A stretch of DNA of 64,000 bases, from contig NZ_SMFK01000001.1 in NCBI RefSeq assembly GCF_004349355.1, positions 434,001-498,000 on the forward strand, written 5' to 3'. This DNA comes from Flavobacterium cellulosilyticum (lineage in GTDB: Bacteria; Bacteroidota; Bacteroidia; Flavobacteriales; Flavobacteriaceae). Positions 34,617 to 52,997 of the stretch are shown piece after piece. The notes beneath the pieces are model-generated. The model was given only the letters and a program-made list of their open reading frames with translations. It was not told the origin of the DNA and did no database searches. Position 1 is the stretch's first letter. Each line of letters opens with the position of its first letter. The position numbers and the translations under genes were made by a program.

Positions 34617-37211
34617 ATGAATAAACTAGTATACATTTTATTTTTAGGTATCCTTTCAATATCAATTAATGCCCAGCAGTATAAAAAACACACTTTAACC
34701 AAAGAAGGATTATCTATAGATTTAACAGAAGGAGTTTTAAATATCATTCCTCTTACAGACAAATCTATTCGAGTACAATATGAGATCGGAAATGCGAAAG
34801 AAGCGCAAGAAATTGTTTTTATTAACAAACCCAATACACCTAGTTTCAAGTTAAAAGAAACTACAAGTAGTTTACAACTTAGTACAAATTCAATAACGGT
34901 TGCATTTGATAAAAAAACGGCCGTTATTCACTATAGTGATAAATCGGGTAGAGTATTTCTTAGGGAAAAAGTAAATACGAGATTATTAAAACCAGCAACA
35001 ATTATGGGAGAACCTTGTTTTGTAGCAGAGCAAGGCTTTGAATCTCCTGAGGATGAATATTTGTTTGGATTAGGCCAATTCCAAGATGGTTTTTATAATT
35101 TAAAAAACACTACTAGAAAGTTAATTCAAGTCAATACGCAAATTGCAATTCCTTTTTTGGTTTCCAATAAAGGATATGGTTTATTGTGGCATCAATACGG
35201 TTTGACTAATTTTAATCCAAGTAATCAAAGCATTTCATTGGTTAAAAATGATGTAAAAGACGGTGAAAAACGCGAAGTTGAAGTAACAACTACATCAGGA
35301 ACACAGCGTGTTTCCCAACAACAATCCATATATACAGGTAGTTTTTCTCTAGGAAAAGAAGGCGAATATGCTGTAATGCTGGATCTTGGTGATATGGACA
35401 GTCGCCATTTGGTATTAATTGATGGTGTTGATGTAATTAATCAATCCAATTTATGGCTTCCTCCGGCAGTGAGTAAATTAGTAAATTTAAAAGCGGGAGA
35501 ACATTCCGTAAAAGTGGTTTGTAAATCAAGTAACATACCCACTCTAGGTTTAAAACTTTCGAATAATGAAACTATTTTTAATTCACCAAATGCTAAATCA
35601 CTTGATTATGTAGTTTTTGCGGGAAAAGACACGGATGAAATTATTGCTAATTATAGAAATCTAACCGGTAATGTACCTATGTTACCTAAATGGGCGTTCG
35701 GTTTTTGGCAATGTCGAGAACGCTATACTTCTGGAGAACATTTAGTTTCTACAGTTAAAGAATTTAGAAAACGAAATTTACCTGTAGATGTAATCGTGCA
35801 AGATTGGCAATATTGGGGCAAATACGGATGGGGAGTGCCTAAATTTGATGAAACGAATTACCCTGAACCAGAAAAATTTATAAAAGAAATTCATGATCTA
35901 AATGCTCATTTTTCTATTTCTGTTTGGGAAAATTTGAATAAAGATTCGGAAATAGCCAAAGAATATTTAGCTAAAAACTTATTCATTCCCAATAGTCCAT
36001 GGATTGATATTTATAATCCAGAAGCACAAAAAACACATTGGAATGCCCTCAATAAAAATCTTTTCTCTCTAGGTGTAGATTCTTGGTGGATGGATGCAAC
36101 GGAGCCTGAAAATGATGCATTAAAAGGCAAACAAACTTTTTTTGGATTAGGTGATTTTTACCGATTGACTTATCCATTATTTGTTAGTAAAGCCGTTTAT
36201 GAAGGACAAAGAAATACCAATCCTGAGAAAAGAGTGGTCACGCTGACTCGTTCGGCATTTTTAGGACAACAGCGTTATGGCACCATCAATTGGTCTGGTG
36301 ATATTGGCTGGGATTGGGATACGTATAAACGCCAAATAGTGGCTGGTTTAAATTATAATCTTACAGGAATGCCGTATTGGACTACTGATATTGGAGGGTT
36401 TTTCCGTCCAGGATCAGGACAATATAAAGATGAAAAATACCATCAAATACTTACGCGTTGGTTTCAATGGGCCGTTTTTAATCCAATATTTCGTATGCAT
36501 GGATATCAAACAGAAACGGAACCTTGGAAATATGGTGAAAAAGTGGAAACTAATATGAGGTCAATGATGAACCTTAGGTATCAATTAATGCCATATATTT
36601 ATTCAGAAGCATGGCAGATTTCTAAAAATAATTCCACTTTAATGCGTCCGTTAATTATGGATTTTAATGAGGATACCACTGCAGTAAGTCAAGCTTATCA
36701 ATATATGTTTGGGAAAGCATTATTAATCGCTCCTGTAACTGCTTCTGATGTTACAACTTGGGATGTGTATTTGCCCAAAAATTATGCCTGGTATGATTTC
36801 TGGACAGGCAAGCGATTTGATGGGGGTCAAACCATTGCAACCGCAGCTCCATTAGATAGAATTCCAGTATTTGTAAAAGAAGGTTCTATTGTCCCTATGG
36901 GAAAAGTGATTCAAAATACACAGTCAAAACAAGACGAACTTGATATTCAGGTTTATACAGGTAAGGATGCAAGTTTTACGTATTACAATGATGAAGGAGA
37001 TAATTATAATTATGAAAAAGGCAAATACATAGAGATTCCTATGACTTGGAATGAAAAGAATCAAACGCTTACTATTGGAAAGCAAATAGGTAACTATAAA
37101 AATCAAACGGCTACATATACCATGAATATTATTTATGTAACAGCTAATCAGAATAATGCTGTTGCAAAAACAATTAAATATTCAGGTAAAAAAGTAGTTG
37201 TAAATAAGTGA
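34617..37211 (+). CDS. GH31 alpha-xylosidase-like enzyme with PA14-like insert (copy 1)
   Basis: Retaining exo-alpha-glycosidase, probably releasing alpha-xylose (alpha-glucose is the alternative). The 864 residues have a signal peptide (ending INAQQ, about 20), an N-terminal galactose-mutarotase-like domain, and an insert at about 230-330 with beta strands such as GEYAVMLDLGDMDSRH that looks like the PA14 domain of alpha-xylosidases. The (beta/alpha)8 barrel starts WAFGFWQCRERY. Nucleophile Asp493 is in SWWMDATEPE and acid/base Asp562 in WSGDIGWDW. The MPYWTTDIGGFF segment is typical of GH31. It follows GH97 and precedes GH43 within a likely operon. A shorter paralogue lies at 59548. Confidence 0.92.
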   Translation: MNKLVYILFLGILSISINAQQYKKHTLTKEGLSIDLTEGVLNIIPLTDKSIRVQYEIGNAKEAQEIVFINKPNTPSFKLKETTSSLQLSTNSITVAFDKKTAVIHYSDKSGRVFLREKVNTRLLKPATIMGEPCFVAEQGFESPEDEYLFGLGQFQDGFYNLKNTTRKLIQVNTQIAIPFLVSNKGYGLLWHQYGLTNFNPSNQSISLVKNDVKDGEKREVEVTTTSGTQRVSQQQSIYTGSFSLGKEGEYAVMLDLGDMDSRHLVLIDGVDVINQSNLWLPPAVSKLVNLKAGEHSVKVVCKSSNIPTLGLKLSNNETIFNSPNAKSLDYVVFAGKDTDEIIANYRNLTGNVPMLPKWAFGFWQCRERYTSGEHLVSTVKEFRKRNLPVDVIVQDWQYWGKYGWGVPKFDETNYPEPEKFIKEIHDLNAHFSISVWENLNKDSEIAKEYLAKNLFIPNSPWIDIYNPEAQKTHWNALNKNLFSLGVDSWWMDATEPENDALKGKQTFFGLGDFYRLTYPLFVSKAVYEGQRNTNPEKRVVTLTRSAFLGQQRYGTINWSGDIGWDWDTYKRQIVAGLNYNLTGMPYWTTDIGGFFRPGSGQYKDEKYHQILTRWFQWAVFNPIFRMHGYQTETEPWKYGEKVETNMRSMMNLRYQLMPYIYSEAWQISKNNSTLMRPLIMDFNEDTTAVSQAYQYMFGKALLIAPVTASDVTTWDVYLPKNYAWYDFWTGKRFDGGQTIATAAPLDRIPVFVKEGSIVPMGKVIQNTQSKQDELDIQVYTGKDASFTYYNDEGDNYNYEKGKYIEIPMTWNEKNQTLTIGKQIGNYKNQTATYTMNIIYVTANQNNAVAKTIKYSGKKVVVNK

Positions 37212-37285
37212 TTTATAAAAATTTGATTTAAAATGAAATAGTGCTAAAGAACAAGAATGCTATTAACCAACTAAAAAATAAAATT

Positions 37286-38248
37286 ATGAAATCTAAATCC
37301 AAGATTTTTGTGGCATTAATATCCTGTCTGTGTATGATAAAAATCACAGCACAAAACCCTATTATTAAGCATATATTTACTGCAGATCCAGCTCCTATTG
37401 TTCATAAAGGAACTTTGTATTTATATACAGGTCATGACGTTGCTTCGGAGACAGACACTAATTATAAAATGGCCGACTGGCATGTCTTTTCAACAACTGA
37501 TATGGCTACTTGGAAAGATCATGGCGCACCACTTTCTCCAAGTACTTTTTCTTGGGCTACAGGTGATGCCTATGCAGCTCAATGCATTGAAAGAAATGGA
37601 AAATTTTACTGGTTTGTTTCTACATTTCATAAAAAAGATGAGATTAGTGGTGGCGGAGCAGCGATTGGTGTTGCTGTATCTGATAGTCCAACAGGTCCTT
37701 TTAAAGATGCTATTGGCAAAGCCTTAGTGATTAATGAAATGACTACTGATATGAAATACGGTTGGGATGATATTGATCCTACCGTATTTGTTGATGATGA
37801 TGGACAAGGTTATTTGTTTTGGGGTCATGGAACCTGTAAATGGGTAAAGTTGAAAGAAAATATGATAGAAATGGAGGGAGCTATCTCAACTTTCAAACCA
37901 AAAAATTATATCGAAGGTCCATGGGTTTACAAAAGGAAAGATCTCTACTATTTAGTATATCCTGGTGCTGGTACAAAACCAGAAATGATCGAATATTGTA
38001 CTGCTACTAATATTGCAGGGCCTTGGACCTATCAAGGGATTATTCAGGAAAATGTAACAAATAGTTTTACAACGCATCCTGGTATTATAGATTATAAAGG
38101 CAAATCATACTTTTTCTATCATAACGGAAGTTTACCAACTGGCGGTAGTTACAGACGTTCTGTATGTGTAGATTATATGTATTATAATGAGGATGGTACC
38201 ATTCAGAAAATAATACAAACTACTGAAGGTGTAAGCAAAATCAAGTAA
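37286..38248 (+). CDS. GH43 glycosidase (arabinofuranosidase/xylosidase), single domain
   Basis: Five-bladed propeller enzyme that usually cleaves arabinofuranosyl or xylosyl residues from arabinoxylan. The start is ATG 37286, giving a signal peptide (MKSKSKIFVALISC, ending ITAQ) and 320 residues; a GTG 45 bases upstream was rejected. Catalytic positions by family pattern are base Asp34 in TADPAP, pKa-modulating Asp164 in DDIDPTVF and acid Glu210 in IEGPWVY. Closely related in pattern to the CBM6-bearing GH43 proteins at 52998 and 56297, but lacks the CBM6. Next to GH31 and another GH43, it fits a debranching role. Confidence 0.9.
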   Translation: MKSKSKIFVALISCLCMIKITAQNPIIKHIFTADPAPIVHKGTLYLYTGHDVASETDTNYKMADWHVFSTTDMATWKDHGAPLSPSTFSWATGDAYAAQCIERNGKFYWFVSTFHKKDEISGGGAAIGVAVSDSPTGPFKDAIGKALVINEMTTDMKYGWDDIDPTVFVDDDGQGYLFWGHGTCKWVKLKENMIEMEGAISTFKPKNYIEGPWVYKRKDLYYLVYPGAGTKPEMIEYCTATNIAGPWTYQGIIQENVTNSFTTHPGIIDYKGKSYFFYHNGSLPTGGSYRRSVCVDYMYYNEDGTIQKIIQTTEGVSKIK

Positions 38249-38277
38249 AGAATAATTTCAAATTAAAATAATACCTC

Positions 38278-39855
38278 ATGAAAAATAAAATTAGTTTCAT
38301 TTTTATATGTTTTGTCTTAATTACGCAAACGGTTGCTTTTGCGCAAGAAAGAAAAGCTCAAAATCCATTGATTTATGCAGATGTTCCAGATATGTCAATG
38401 ATTCGAGTAGGTGATGTCTACTATATGAGTAGTACTACAATGCACGTTAATCCGGGGGTTCCAATTATGAAATCTACTGATTTAGTCAATTGGAAATTGA
38501 TTAATTATGCTTATGAAACATTAGAAGATGACAATGATAGACTCAATTTAGAAAATGGAAAAAATGATTATGGAAGAGGCTCATGGGCAAGTTGCCTGCG
38601 CTATCATAATGGAATTTATTATGTTAGTACTTTTTCTGGGACAACAGGTAAAACATACATTTATTCAACAAAAAATATAGAAAAAGGTCCATGGAAAAAA
38701 AATGTATTAAATGCTTCTTACCACGATCATTCAATTCTTTTTGATGATGATGGTAAAATATATATGGTTTGGGGAGCTGGCAAACTAGAAATTATAGAAT
38801 TGAATAGTGACCTTTCAGCAGTTAAGCCAGAAACTAAAAGAGTATTAATAGAAAATGCAAGTGCTCCTGCTGGGGGGAATATTATGCTAAATTCCGAAGG
38901 TTCTCAGCTTTTTAAAATAAATGAAAAATATTATTTATTTAATATTTGTTGGCCACGCGGAGGAATGCGGACTGTAATTATTCATCGTGCAGATAATATT
39001 AATGGTCCATGGGAAGGAAAAGTGGGATTACAAGATCAAGGTGTTGCCCAAGGAGGACTTATTGATACTCCAGATGGTAAATGGTTTTCTTATTTATTTA
39101 AAGATGCTGGAGGTGTAGGGCGTATTCCCTATTTAGTACCCGTTAAATGGGAAAAGGATTGGCCAATAGTAGGAGAAAACGGAAAAGTTCCCCAAACTTT
39201 AGATTTGCCTCCTAGCAAAGGATTAATTCCAGGAATTGTGAATTCAGATGAATTTACACGTAAAAAAGGAGATGCAGCTTTGTCTTTAGTTTGGCAGTGG
39301 AATCATAATCCAGATAATTCGCTTTGGTCCGTTAGAGTAAGAGAAGGCTACTTAAGATTAAAAACCGGTAGGATAGATAGCAGCTTTGTTCAAGCCAGAA
39401 ACACTTTAACACAAAGAACTTTTGGACCAGAATCTTCAGCTTCAACTTCTTTGGACATTTCTAAAATGAAAGAAGGTGATATTGCAGGACTTTCCTTGTT
39501 ACAAAAGGAATATGGATTTATAGCTGTAAAAATTGAAAATGGGGCTAAAAAAATTGTAATGATTGATGCTGCAAAAGGACTTCCGAAAGAAATAGCAAGT
39601 ATTCCTCTAAATCAAAACAAAGTGTACTTCAAAGCAGCATGTGATTTTAAAGAAAGAGCAGATAACGGAATGTTTTATTACAGCCTAGACGGAAACAAAT
39701 GGATACCTATTGGCAGCACGATAAATTTACCTTACACCCTACCTCATTTTATGGGATACCGATTTGGTTTGTTTAATTATGCGACTAAAAACATAGGTGG
39801 ATTTGTGGATTTTGATTATTTCCACATTGCTGATACACTTTCAAAAATGAATTAG
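38278..39855 (+). CDS. GH43 arabinofuranosidase (subfamily 12-like) with C-terminal beta-sandwich
   Basis: Probable alpha-L-arabinofuranosidase. The 525 residues have a signal peptide (ending VAFAQ, about 23) and a propeller domain (about 30-320) opening with YADVPDMSMIRVGDVYYMSST, whose Asp38 aligns with the catalytic base. A second acid is in YHDHSILFDDDG. The C-terminal concanavalin-like sandwich (about 330-520) is of the kind often found on GH43 enzymes. The opening motif is typical of GH43 subfamily 12, as I recall it. It sits between the single-domain GH43 and GH3 genes with short gaps (29 and 48 bases). It acts on side chains of arabinoxylan in the periplasm (inference). Confidence 0.88.
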   Translation: MKNKISFIFICFVLITQTVAFAQERKAQNPLIYADVPDMSMIRVGDVYYMSSTTMHVNPGVPIMKSTDLVNWKLINYAYETLEDDNDRLNLENGKNDYGRGSWASCLRYHNGIYYVSTFSGTTGKTYIYSTKNIEKGPWKKNVLNASYHDHSILFDDDGKIYMVWGAGKLEIIELNSDLSAVKPETKRVLIENASAPAGGNIMLNSEGSQLFKINEKYYLFNICWPRGGMRTVIIHRADNINGPWEGKVGLQDQGVAQGGLIDTPDGKWFSYLFKDAGGVGRIPYLVPVKWEKDWPIVGENGKVPQTLDLPPSKGLIPGIVNSDEFTRKKGDAALSLVWQWNHNPDNSLWSVRVREGYLRLKTGRIDSSFVQARNTLTQRTFGPESSASTSLDISKMKEGDIAGLSLLQKEYGFIAVKIENGAKKIVMIDAAKGLPKEIASIPLNQNKVYFKAACDFKERADNGMFYYSLDGNKWIPIGSTINLPYTLPHFMGYRFGLFNYATKNIGGFVDFDYFHIADTLSKMN

Positions 39856-39903
39856 TTCATTCCTTGATAAAATCTTAATTATTCAATTCTAAATATAGAA
39901 AGT

Positions 39904-42498
39904 ATGAAAATTAGTTATTTATTCTTCATAAGTTTATTTTCAATTGTTAGCATAAACGCGCAACAATTCCCTTATAAAGATCCATCGCTTACTTCAGAAG
40001 CGCGAGCCAAAGATTTAATTTCACGATTGACTCTTGAAGAAAAAGCAGCATTAATGTGTGATCAATCTGATGCTATACCAAGACTTGGAATTAAAAAATT
40101 CAATTGGTGGAGCGAAGCCTTACACGGTTATGCTAACAATGACAATGTCACCGTTTTTCCAGAACCTATAGGGATGGCAGCCTCATTTGATGATCAATTA
40201 TTGTATCGTGTATTTGATGCAGTATCCGATGAAGCTAGAGCGAAATACAATCAGTGGATTAAAGACGGAAATGAGAACAAGCGTTTTTTGAGTCTTTCGG
40301 TATGGACACCTAATGTCAATATTTTTAGAGACCCACGTTGGGGTCGAGGTCAGGAAACCTATGGCGAAGATCCATATCTTACTTCTAGAATGGGCGTTTC
40401 AGTCGTTAAAGGATTACAAGGACCTGCTGATGCTAAATACCGCAAACTTTTAGCTTGTGCCAAACATTATGCGGTGCACTCAGGACCAGAATGGAGCCGA
40501 CACGAATTGAATCTAAATAATGTAAATCCTAGAGAATTATACGAAACCTATTTGCCTGCATTTAAATCCCTAGTCCAAGATGCCGATGTCCGCCAGGTAA
40601 TGTGCGCGTATCAACGTTTAGACGATGAGCCTTGTTGCAGTAATACGCGACTTTTACAACGCATTCTTCGTGATGAATGGGGCTATAAGTATTTGGTTGT
40701 TTCAGATTGTGGTGCCGTTACAGATTTTTATACCACACACAAAGTTTCTTCTGATGCAGTGCACGCTGCATCAAAAGCGGTTTTAGCAGGAACTGATGTA
40801 GAATGTGTTTGGGAGAAATATCCTTTTAAAAATTTGCCAGAAGCGGTTGCAAAAGATTTAATTAAAGAAGCTGATATTGATAAAAGTCTGCTTCGTGTTT
40901 TAGTAGGTCGTTTTGATTTAGGTGAAATGGATGATGATGCAATTGTACCTTGGGCTCAAATTCCTGCATCTGTTCTTAATAGTAAAAAACACCAACAATT
41001 GACCCTTGAAATGGCGCAAAAGTCAATGACACTTTTGCAAAATAAGAACAACGTTCTTCCTTTAAACAAAGCAACGAACAAAATTGCAATTATAGGTCCA
41101 AATGCTGATAATGAACCTATGTTATGGGGAAATTACAATGGTACACCTGTTAAAACAATTACCATTAAAGACGGAATAGAGTCAAAAGTAGATGCAAATA
41201 AAATCTTTTATGATAAAGCCTGCGATTTAGTAGAGGATAAAGTAACCCAATCCTATTTTGACCAATTTTCATTTGAAGGGAAAAAAGGAATGAAAGCCAC
41301 CTTTTGGAATAATCCAAACAGAGAAGGTAATAGTGTAACCTCTCAACAAATTCTATATCCTATTAAAACAACTACTGCGGGGCAGCATGAGTTTGCTTCT
41401 GGAGTGAAATTAGAAGGATTTTCGGTAAAATATGAAACTGAGTTTACAGCTAAAGCAAATGACACTCTTGTTTTCAAAACAGGTGCTACAGGAGCATTTG
41501 AGCTATTGGTGAACGGAAAATCAATTGCAAAATATACGAATTGGCGTACTGTTCCAGGAAATTTTCGTTTTTCAGTTGAGGCAGGTAAGAAATACAAAAT
41601 CGAAATTCTTTTTGCCCAATCCAACAATTGGCAAGCCAATCTTGAATTCGATTTTGGAAAAGAATATGATATAAATTTTAGCTCCTTGATTAAAAAATTA
41701 GATGGAATCGATACTGTAATTTTTGCTGGAGGTCTTTCTACTTTGTTAGAAGGCGAAGAAATGCCTGTTTCTTATCCTGGTTTTAAAGGTGGCGACAGAA
41801 CGAATATTGATCTTCCAGCTGTTCAAAGAATGTGTTTAAAGGAACTTAAAGCTGCGGGTAAAAAAGTAATTTTCGTAAATTGTTCCGGGTCTGCAATTGC
41901 GTTAACACCAGAGACGGCCAGTTGTGATGCGATTTTACAGGCTTGGTATCCAGGAGAAGCTGGCGGACAAGCAGTTGCTGATGTTCTTTTTGGTGATTAT
42001 AATCCAGCGGGAAAATTACCAATATCATTCTATAAAAACTCCGATAAATTAGGTGATTTTGAAGATTATTCTATGAAAGGTCGAACATATAGATATACAA
42101 CAGATGTTTTGTTTCCTTTTGGGTTTGGTTTAAGTTACTCCAAATTTAATATCGGTTTAGGCAAATTGAGCAAAACAACTATAAAATCTACTGAAAATAC
42201 ACAATTAAGTTTTCCAATACAAAATAGTAGTAAACGCGAAGGAACAGAGATTGTTCAGGTGTATGTTAAAAAATTAAATGATCCTGATGGTCCTTTAAAA
42301 ACATTAAAAGCTTTTAAACGAATCGAATTAAAAGCAGGAGAAAAACAAAATGTAACCATCGATTTGCCTGCTTCTTCATTTGAATTTTATGATGCTAATA
42401 TTATAGGAATGAATGTTACTCCAGGTGAATACGAGGTGTATTATGGCAATAGTTCAGATGCCAAAGATTTAAAAATGACAAAAATATTTATAAAGTAA
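39904..42498 (+). CDS. GH3 beta-xylosidase/beta-glucosidase with PA14 domain
   Basis: Retaining exo-beta-glycosidase. Seen: 864 residues with a signal peptide (ending INAQQ, about 20), then the GH3 N-terminal barrel with NWWSEALHGYA, the KHYAVHSGPEWSRH segment and the catalytic nucleophile Asp268 in VVSDCGAV. The alpha/beta sandwich domain is interrupted by a PA14 insert at about 455-595 (MKATFWNNPNREG ... FELLVNGKSIAKY). A fibronectin-III-like domain covers about 740-860, with LKAFKRIELKAGEK. The WWSEALHG form is common in xylosidase-type GH3s. Placed before GH8, it would degrade xylo-oligosaccharides to xylose. A beta-glucosidase role cannot be excluded. Confidence 0.92.
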   Translation: MKISYLFFISLFSIVSINAQQFPYKDPSLTSEARAKDLISRLTLEEKAALMCDQSDAIPRLGIKKFNWWSEALHGYANNDNVTVFPEPIGMAASFDDQLLYRVFDAVSDEARAKYNQWIKDGNENKRFLSLSVWTPNVNIFRDPRWGRGQETYGEDPYLTSRMGVSVVKGLQGPADAKYRKLLACAKHYAVHSGPEWSRHELNLNNVNPRELYETYLPAFKSLVQDADVRQVMCAYQRLDDEPCCSNTRLLQRILRDEWGYKYLVVSDCGAVTDFYTTHKVSSDAVHAASKAVLAGTDVECVWEKYPFKNLPEAVAKDLIKEADIDKSLLRVLVGRFDLGEMDDDAIVPWAQIPASVLNSKKHQQLTLEMAQKSMTLLQNKNNVLPLNKATNKIAIIGPNADNEPMLWGNYNGTPVKTITIKDGIESKVDANKIFYDKACDLVEDKVTQSYFDQFSFEGKKGMKATFWNNPNREGNSVTSQQILYPIKTTTAGQHEFASGVKLEGFSVKYETEFTAKANDTLVFKTGATGAFELLVNGKSIAKYTNWRTVPGNFRFSVEAGKKYKIEILFAQSNNWQANLEFDFGKEYDINFSSLIKKLDGIDTVIFAGGLSTLLEGEEMPVSYPGFKGGDRTNIDLPAVQRMCLKELKAAGKKVIFVNCSGSAIALTPETASCDAILQAWYPGEAGGQAVADVLFGDYNPAGKLPISFYKNSDKLGDFEDYSMKGRTYRYTTDVLFPFGFGLSYSKFNIGLGKLSKTTIKSTENTQLSFPIQNSSKREGTEIVQVYVKKLNDPDGPLKTLKAFKRIELKAGEKQNVTIDLPASSFEFYDANIIGMNVTPGEYEVYYGNSSDAKDLKMTKIFIK

Positions 42499-42520
42499 TT
42501 AACTAAAAACCAATATAATT

Positions 42521-43807
42521 ATGAATAAAATAAGTTGGCAAAACTGTTTTCGTATTAGCAGAATTATTGTAATGATTCTTGGCCTGCTAGTTCCAGTTTT
42601 AGCGATAAGCCAAAACAAGAAGAAATCAGAAAAAATGGAAAGCAAAAGACCTCAATATCGTAATCTTTTCAAAGAAGCGGGCTATAGTCAAGTTGAAATA
42701 GACAAGAAATTGGCCAAAGCCTATTATGATGTTTTTGAAGGTCCAGATCACGTTTATTTTGAAGAAGGAGATTCTTTGGGATATGTTTCAGATGTAAAAA
42801 ATAATGATGCTCGTACCGAGGGTATGTCTTATGGTATGATGGTGGCGGTACAATTAGACAAGAAAGAAGTTTTTGACCGATTATGGCATTGGTCTGTAAA
42901 ATATATGCAACATCAAACAGGACCAAGAGAAGCCTATTTTGCTTGGAGTGTAAATCCAACAACAAAGAAACAAAACTCACCAGGTTCAGCATCAGATGGT
43001 GAATTGTATTACATTACCAGTTTGCTTTTTGCATCTAATAAGTGGGGTAATGACACAGGTATAAACTACTATAAAGAAGCTCGAAGAATTCTTGATGCTA
43101 TGTGGAAAAAAGACGGTACTGGGAATATTTATAATCTTATTAATGTAGAACACAAACAAATCACTTTTGTACCCGAAGGCAAAAGTTATAATTGGACAGA
43201 TCCTTCCTATCACTTGCCTGCTTTTTATGAAGTTTGGGCATTGTATGCCAAAGATGGTCACGAGCAATTTTACAAAGAATGTGCTGATGTTTCTCGCGAG
43301 TTTTTGCACAGAGCATGTCATCCTATAACAGGATTAAATTCAGATTATACAGAGTTTAGCGGAGAACCACATCCTACACCTTGGATGCCTGGGGGTTTTC
43401 GTTATGACTCTTGGCGAGTACCTATGAATATTGCAATGGATTATACTTGGTTTGGTAAAGATAAAAAATGGCAAGAAGATTATGCGCTGAGGTTTCAGAA
43501 CTTTTTAAGATCAAAAGGTTTAGAAACGTATGATGATCAATTCAATTTAGACGGTTCTACACCAGAGTTTATTCTCCAGGCTGGTCCAGTAAAAAAATTA
43601 AGACATTCAATTGGCTTAGTTTCCACCGCAGCAACTGCCTCCTTAGTTAACCATAATAAAGGGAATCTTGACTTTGTTCATGCTGTTTGGAATGCAAAAT
43701 TAGAACCTTATAAAGACGGCTATTTTGATCCATATTACGATGGTTTAATGCATTTGTTTAGTATAATGCATTTAAGTGGTAAATATCAAATTATTACTCC
43801 ACAATAG
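42521..43807 (+). CDS. GH8 xylanolytic enzyme, reducing-end xylose-releasing exo-oligoxylanase type
   Basis: Inverting (alpha/alpha)6-barrel enzyme. The 428 residues have a signal peptide (hydrophobic about 15-30, ending AISQN). Family residues: general acid Glu100 in TEGMSYGMM, the SPGSASDGELYY segment, and a candidate base Asp307 in NIAMDYTWFG, equivalent to the base of the Bacillus Rex enzymes. The EGPDHVYFE and RHSIGLVSTAA segments also match Rex-like GH8. It would release xylose from the reducing end of xylo-oligosaccharides. It is the clearest xylan-specific marker in the PUL. It follows GH3 after 22 bases and precedes the esterase block. Confidence 0.92.
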   Translation: MNKISWQNCFRISRIIVMILGLLVPVLAISQNKKKSEKMESKRPQYRNLFKEAGYSQVEIDKKLAKAYYDVFEGPDHVYFEEGDSLGYVSDVKNNDARTEGMSYGMMVAVQLDKKEVFDRLWHWSVKYMQHQTGPREAYFAWSVNPTTKKQNSPGSASDGELYYITSLLFASNKWGNDTGINYYKEARRILDAMWKKDGTGNIYNLINVEHKQITFVPEGKSYNWTDPSYHLPAFYEVWALYAKDGHEQFYKECADVSREFLHRACHPITGLNSDYTEFSGEPHPTPWMPGGFRYDSWRVPMNIAMDYTWFGKDKKWQEDYALRFQNFLRSKGLETYDDQFNLDGSTPEFILQAGPVKKLRHSIGLVSTAATASLVNHNKGNLDFVHAVWNAKLEPYKDGYFDPYYDGLMHLFSIMHLSGKYQIITPQ

Positions 43808-43848
43808 AATTAATTGAAAATGTTTATTAACTATTAAAAACCATAAAA

Positions 43849-45024
43849 ATGAATTACAAATCTTTAGGTATTATCATTACATCCGTTATAACAAGTGGAA
43901 TCTGTTTTGCTCAGACATCCCCAACTGCGGTTGTTGAAGACTTTAAAATTTCAGAAACGACACAGCAAGGAAAGCAATATCCTCAAGTAAATTCTGAAGG
44001 GCGAGTACGAGTGCAACTAGCGGCTCCCGAGGCGCTTAAAGTTCAGTTGGATATTGGCGCTGTAAAATATGATCTTATCAAAGACGCCAAAGGAGTTTGG
44101 ACAGGAGAATCAGCGCCTCAAGACGAGGGATTTCATTACTATCAATTGAATATTGATGGAGCTGCTGTACCAGATCCAGGAAGTATGTATTATTATGGTG
44201 CAAGCCGTTGGGGCAGCGGAATAGAAGTTCCTGCTAAAGATGAAGAATTTTATGCATTAAAAAATGTACAGCACGGAGATGTAAGAGAGCATATTTATTT
44301 TTCTAAAACTAATAATGCCATGCGTCGTTGTTTTATATATACACCGCCGGGATATAATAAAGATACTAAACGTTATCCAGTACTTTACTTGCAACATGGT
44401 GGAGGTGAAAATGAAACGGGATGGTCGAGTCAAGGTCATGCAAATCTTATCCTTGATAATTTAATTGCTGAAGGAAAAGCAAATCCTTTTATTATTGTAA
44501 TGGATAATGGAACTTGGACACCTCCTACTCAATCAGCCCCAGTTTCTGCAGCAGATCGTGCCAAAGGAAATTGGCCTCCAAAAGGATGGGCAGATGGGTT
44601 TTCTAAAACATTATTAGATGATATTATACCGCTGATTGACGCTAATTATCGTACGATTGCTAATCAATCTAATCGAGCAATGGCAGGATTATCAATGGGT
44701 GGGATGCAAACTCGAGTAATTACTTTGGCTAATCCTAGCATGTTTTCGCAAGTTGGTATGTTCAGCGGTGGAAGTATAAGCTTAGATGATCTTAAAGATT
44801 CAGTAAGTTTTAAAGAAAAAAATAAACTTCTGTTTGTAAGTTACGGTAGTCGTGAACTTGAAAACCGCAAAGAAGGTTTAGGGGGAGATCCAAAAGTGAA
44901 TACAGAAAATTTAAAAAAGGCAGGTTTCAATACTCATTTCTATGTTTCACCTCAAACCGCACATGAATGGCAAAGCTGGAGAAGAAGTTTACATGAATTT
45001 GCACAACTAGTATTCAAAAACTAA
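43849..45024 (+). CDS. CE1 carbohydrate esterase with N-terminal E-set (CBM48-like) domain, copy A
   Basis: Probable feruloyl or acetylxylan esterase. The 391 residues have a signal peptide (ending CFAQ, about 22), an E-set domain at about 40-130 ([33 protein letters not shown]) and an alpha/beta-hydrolase at about 145-391. The nucleophile is Ser282 in AGLSMGGMQ and the catalytic His is near 372 in [27 protein letters not shown] gives the oxyanion region. Separated by 41 bases from GH8; the next esterase follows after 18 bases. Bacteroidota enzymes with this architecture act on feruloylated or acetylated xylan; which ester is not decidable here. Confidence 0.9.
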   Translation: MNYKSLGIIITSVITSGICFAQTSPTAVVEDFKISETTQQGKQYPQVNSEGRVRVQLAAPEALKVQLDIGAVKYDLIKDAKGVWTGESAPQDEGFHYYQLNIDGAAVPDPGSMYYYGASRWGSGIEVPAKDEEFYALKNVQHGDVREHIYFSKTNNAMRRCFIYTPPGYNKDTKRYPVLYLQHGGGENETGWSSQGHANLILDNLIAEGKANPFIIVMDNGTWTPPTQSAPVSAADRAKGNWPPKGWADGFSKTLLDDIIPLIDANYRTIANQSNRAMAGLSMGGMQTRVITLANPSMFSQVGMFSGGSISLDDLKDSVSFKEKNKLLFVSYGSRELENRKEGLGGDPKVNTENLKKAGFNTHFYVSPQTAHEWQSWRRSLHEFAQLVFKN

Positions 45025-45039
45025 TAACCAAAACTATAA

Positions 45040-46158
<1,119 letters not shown>

Positions 46159-46243
46159 TGCTTTTTAATAATCAATGCATTGAGCAAAATAAGGAGAATA
46201 AAATCATTGTAGAACTAGCTATTTGGCTGAATAAATTAAAATT

Positions 46244-51957
<5,714 letters not shown>

Positions 51958-52005
51958 GCTCATTAAAAAACATATTTTTCATCTAAACATTATTACCTAT
52001 TTTGA

Positions 52006-52917
<912 letters not shown>

Positions 52918-52997
52918 AATTCAAAGTAGTATTAAGTACGTAACATTAATACTGAATTTTAAAAAAAGTGAATACATTTCATATTATTAAAAAAACA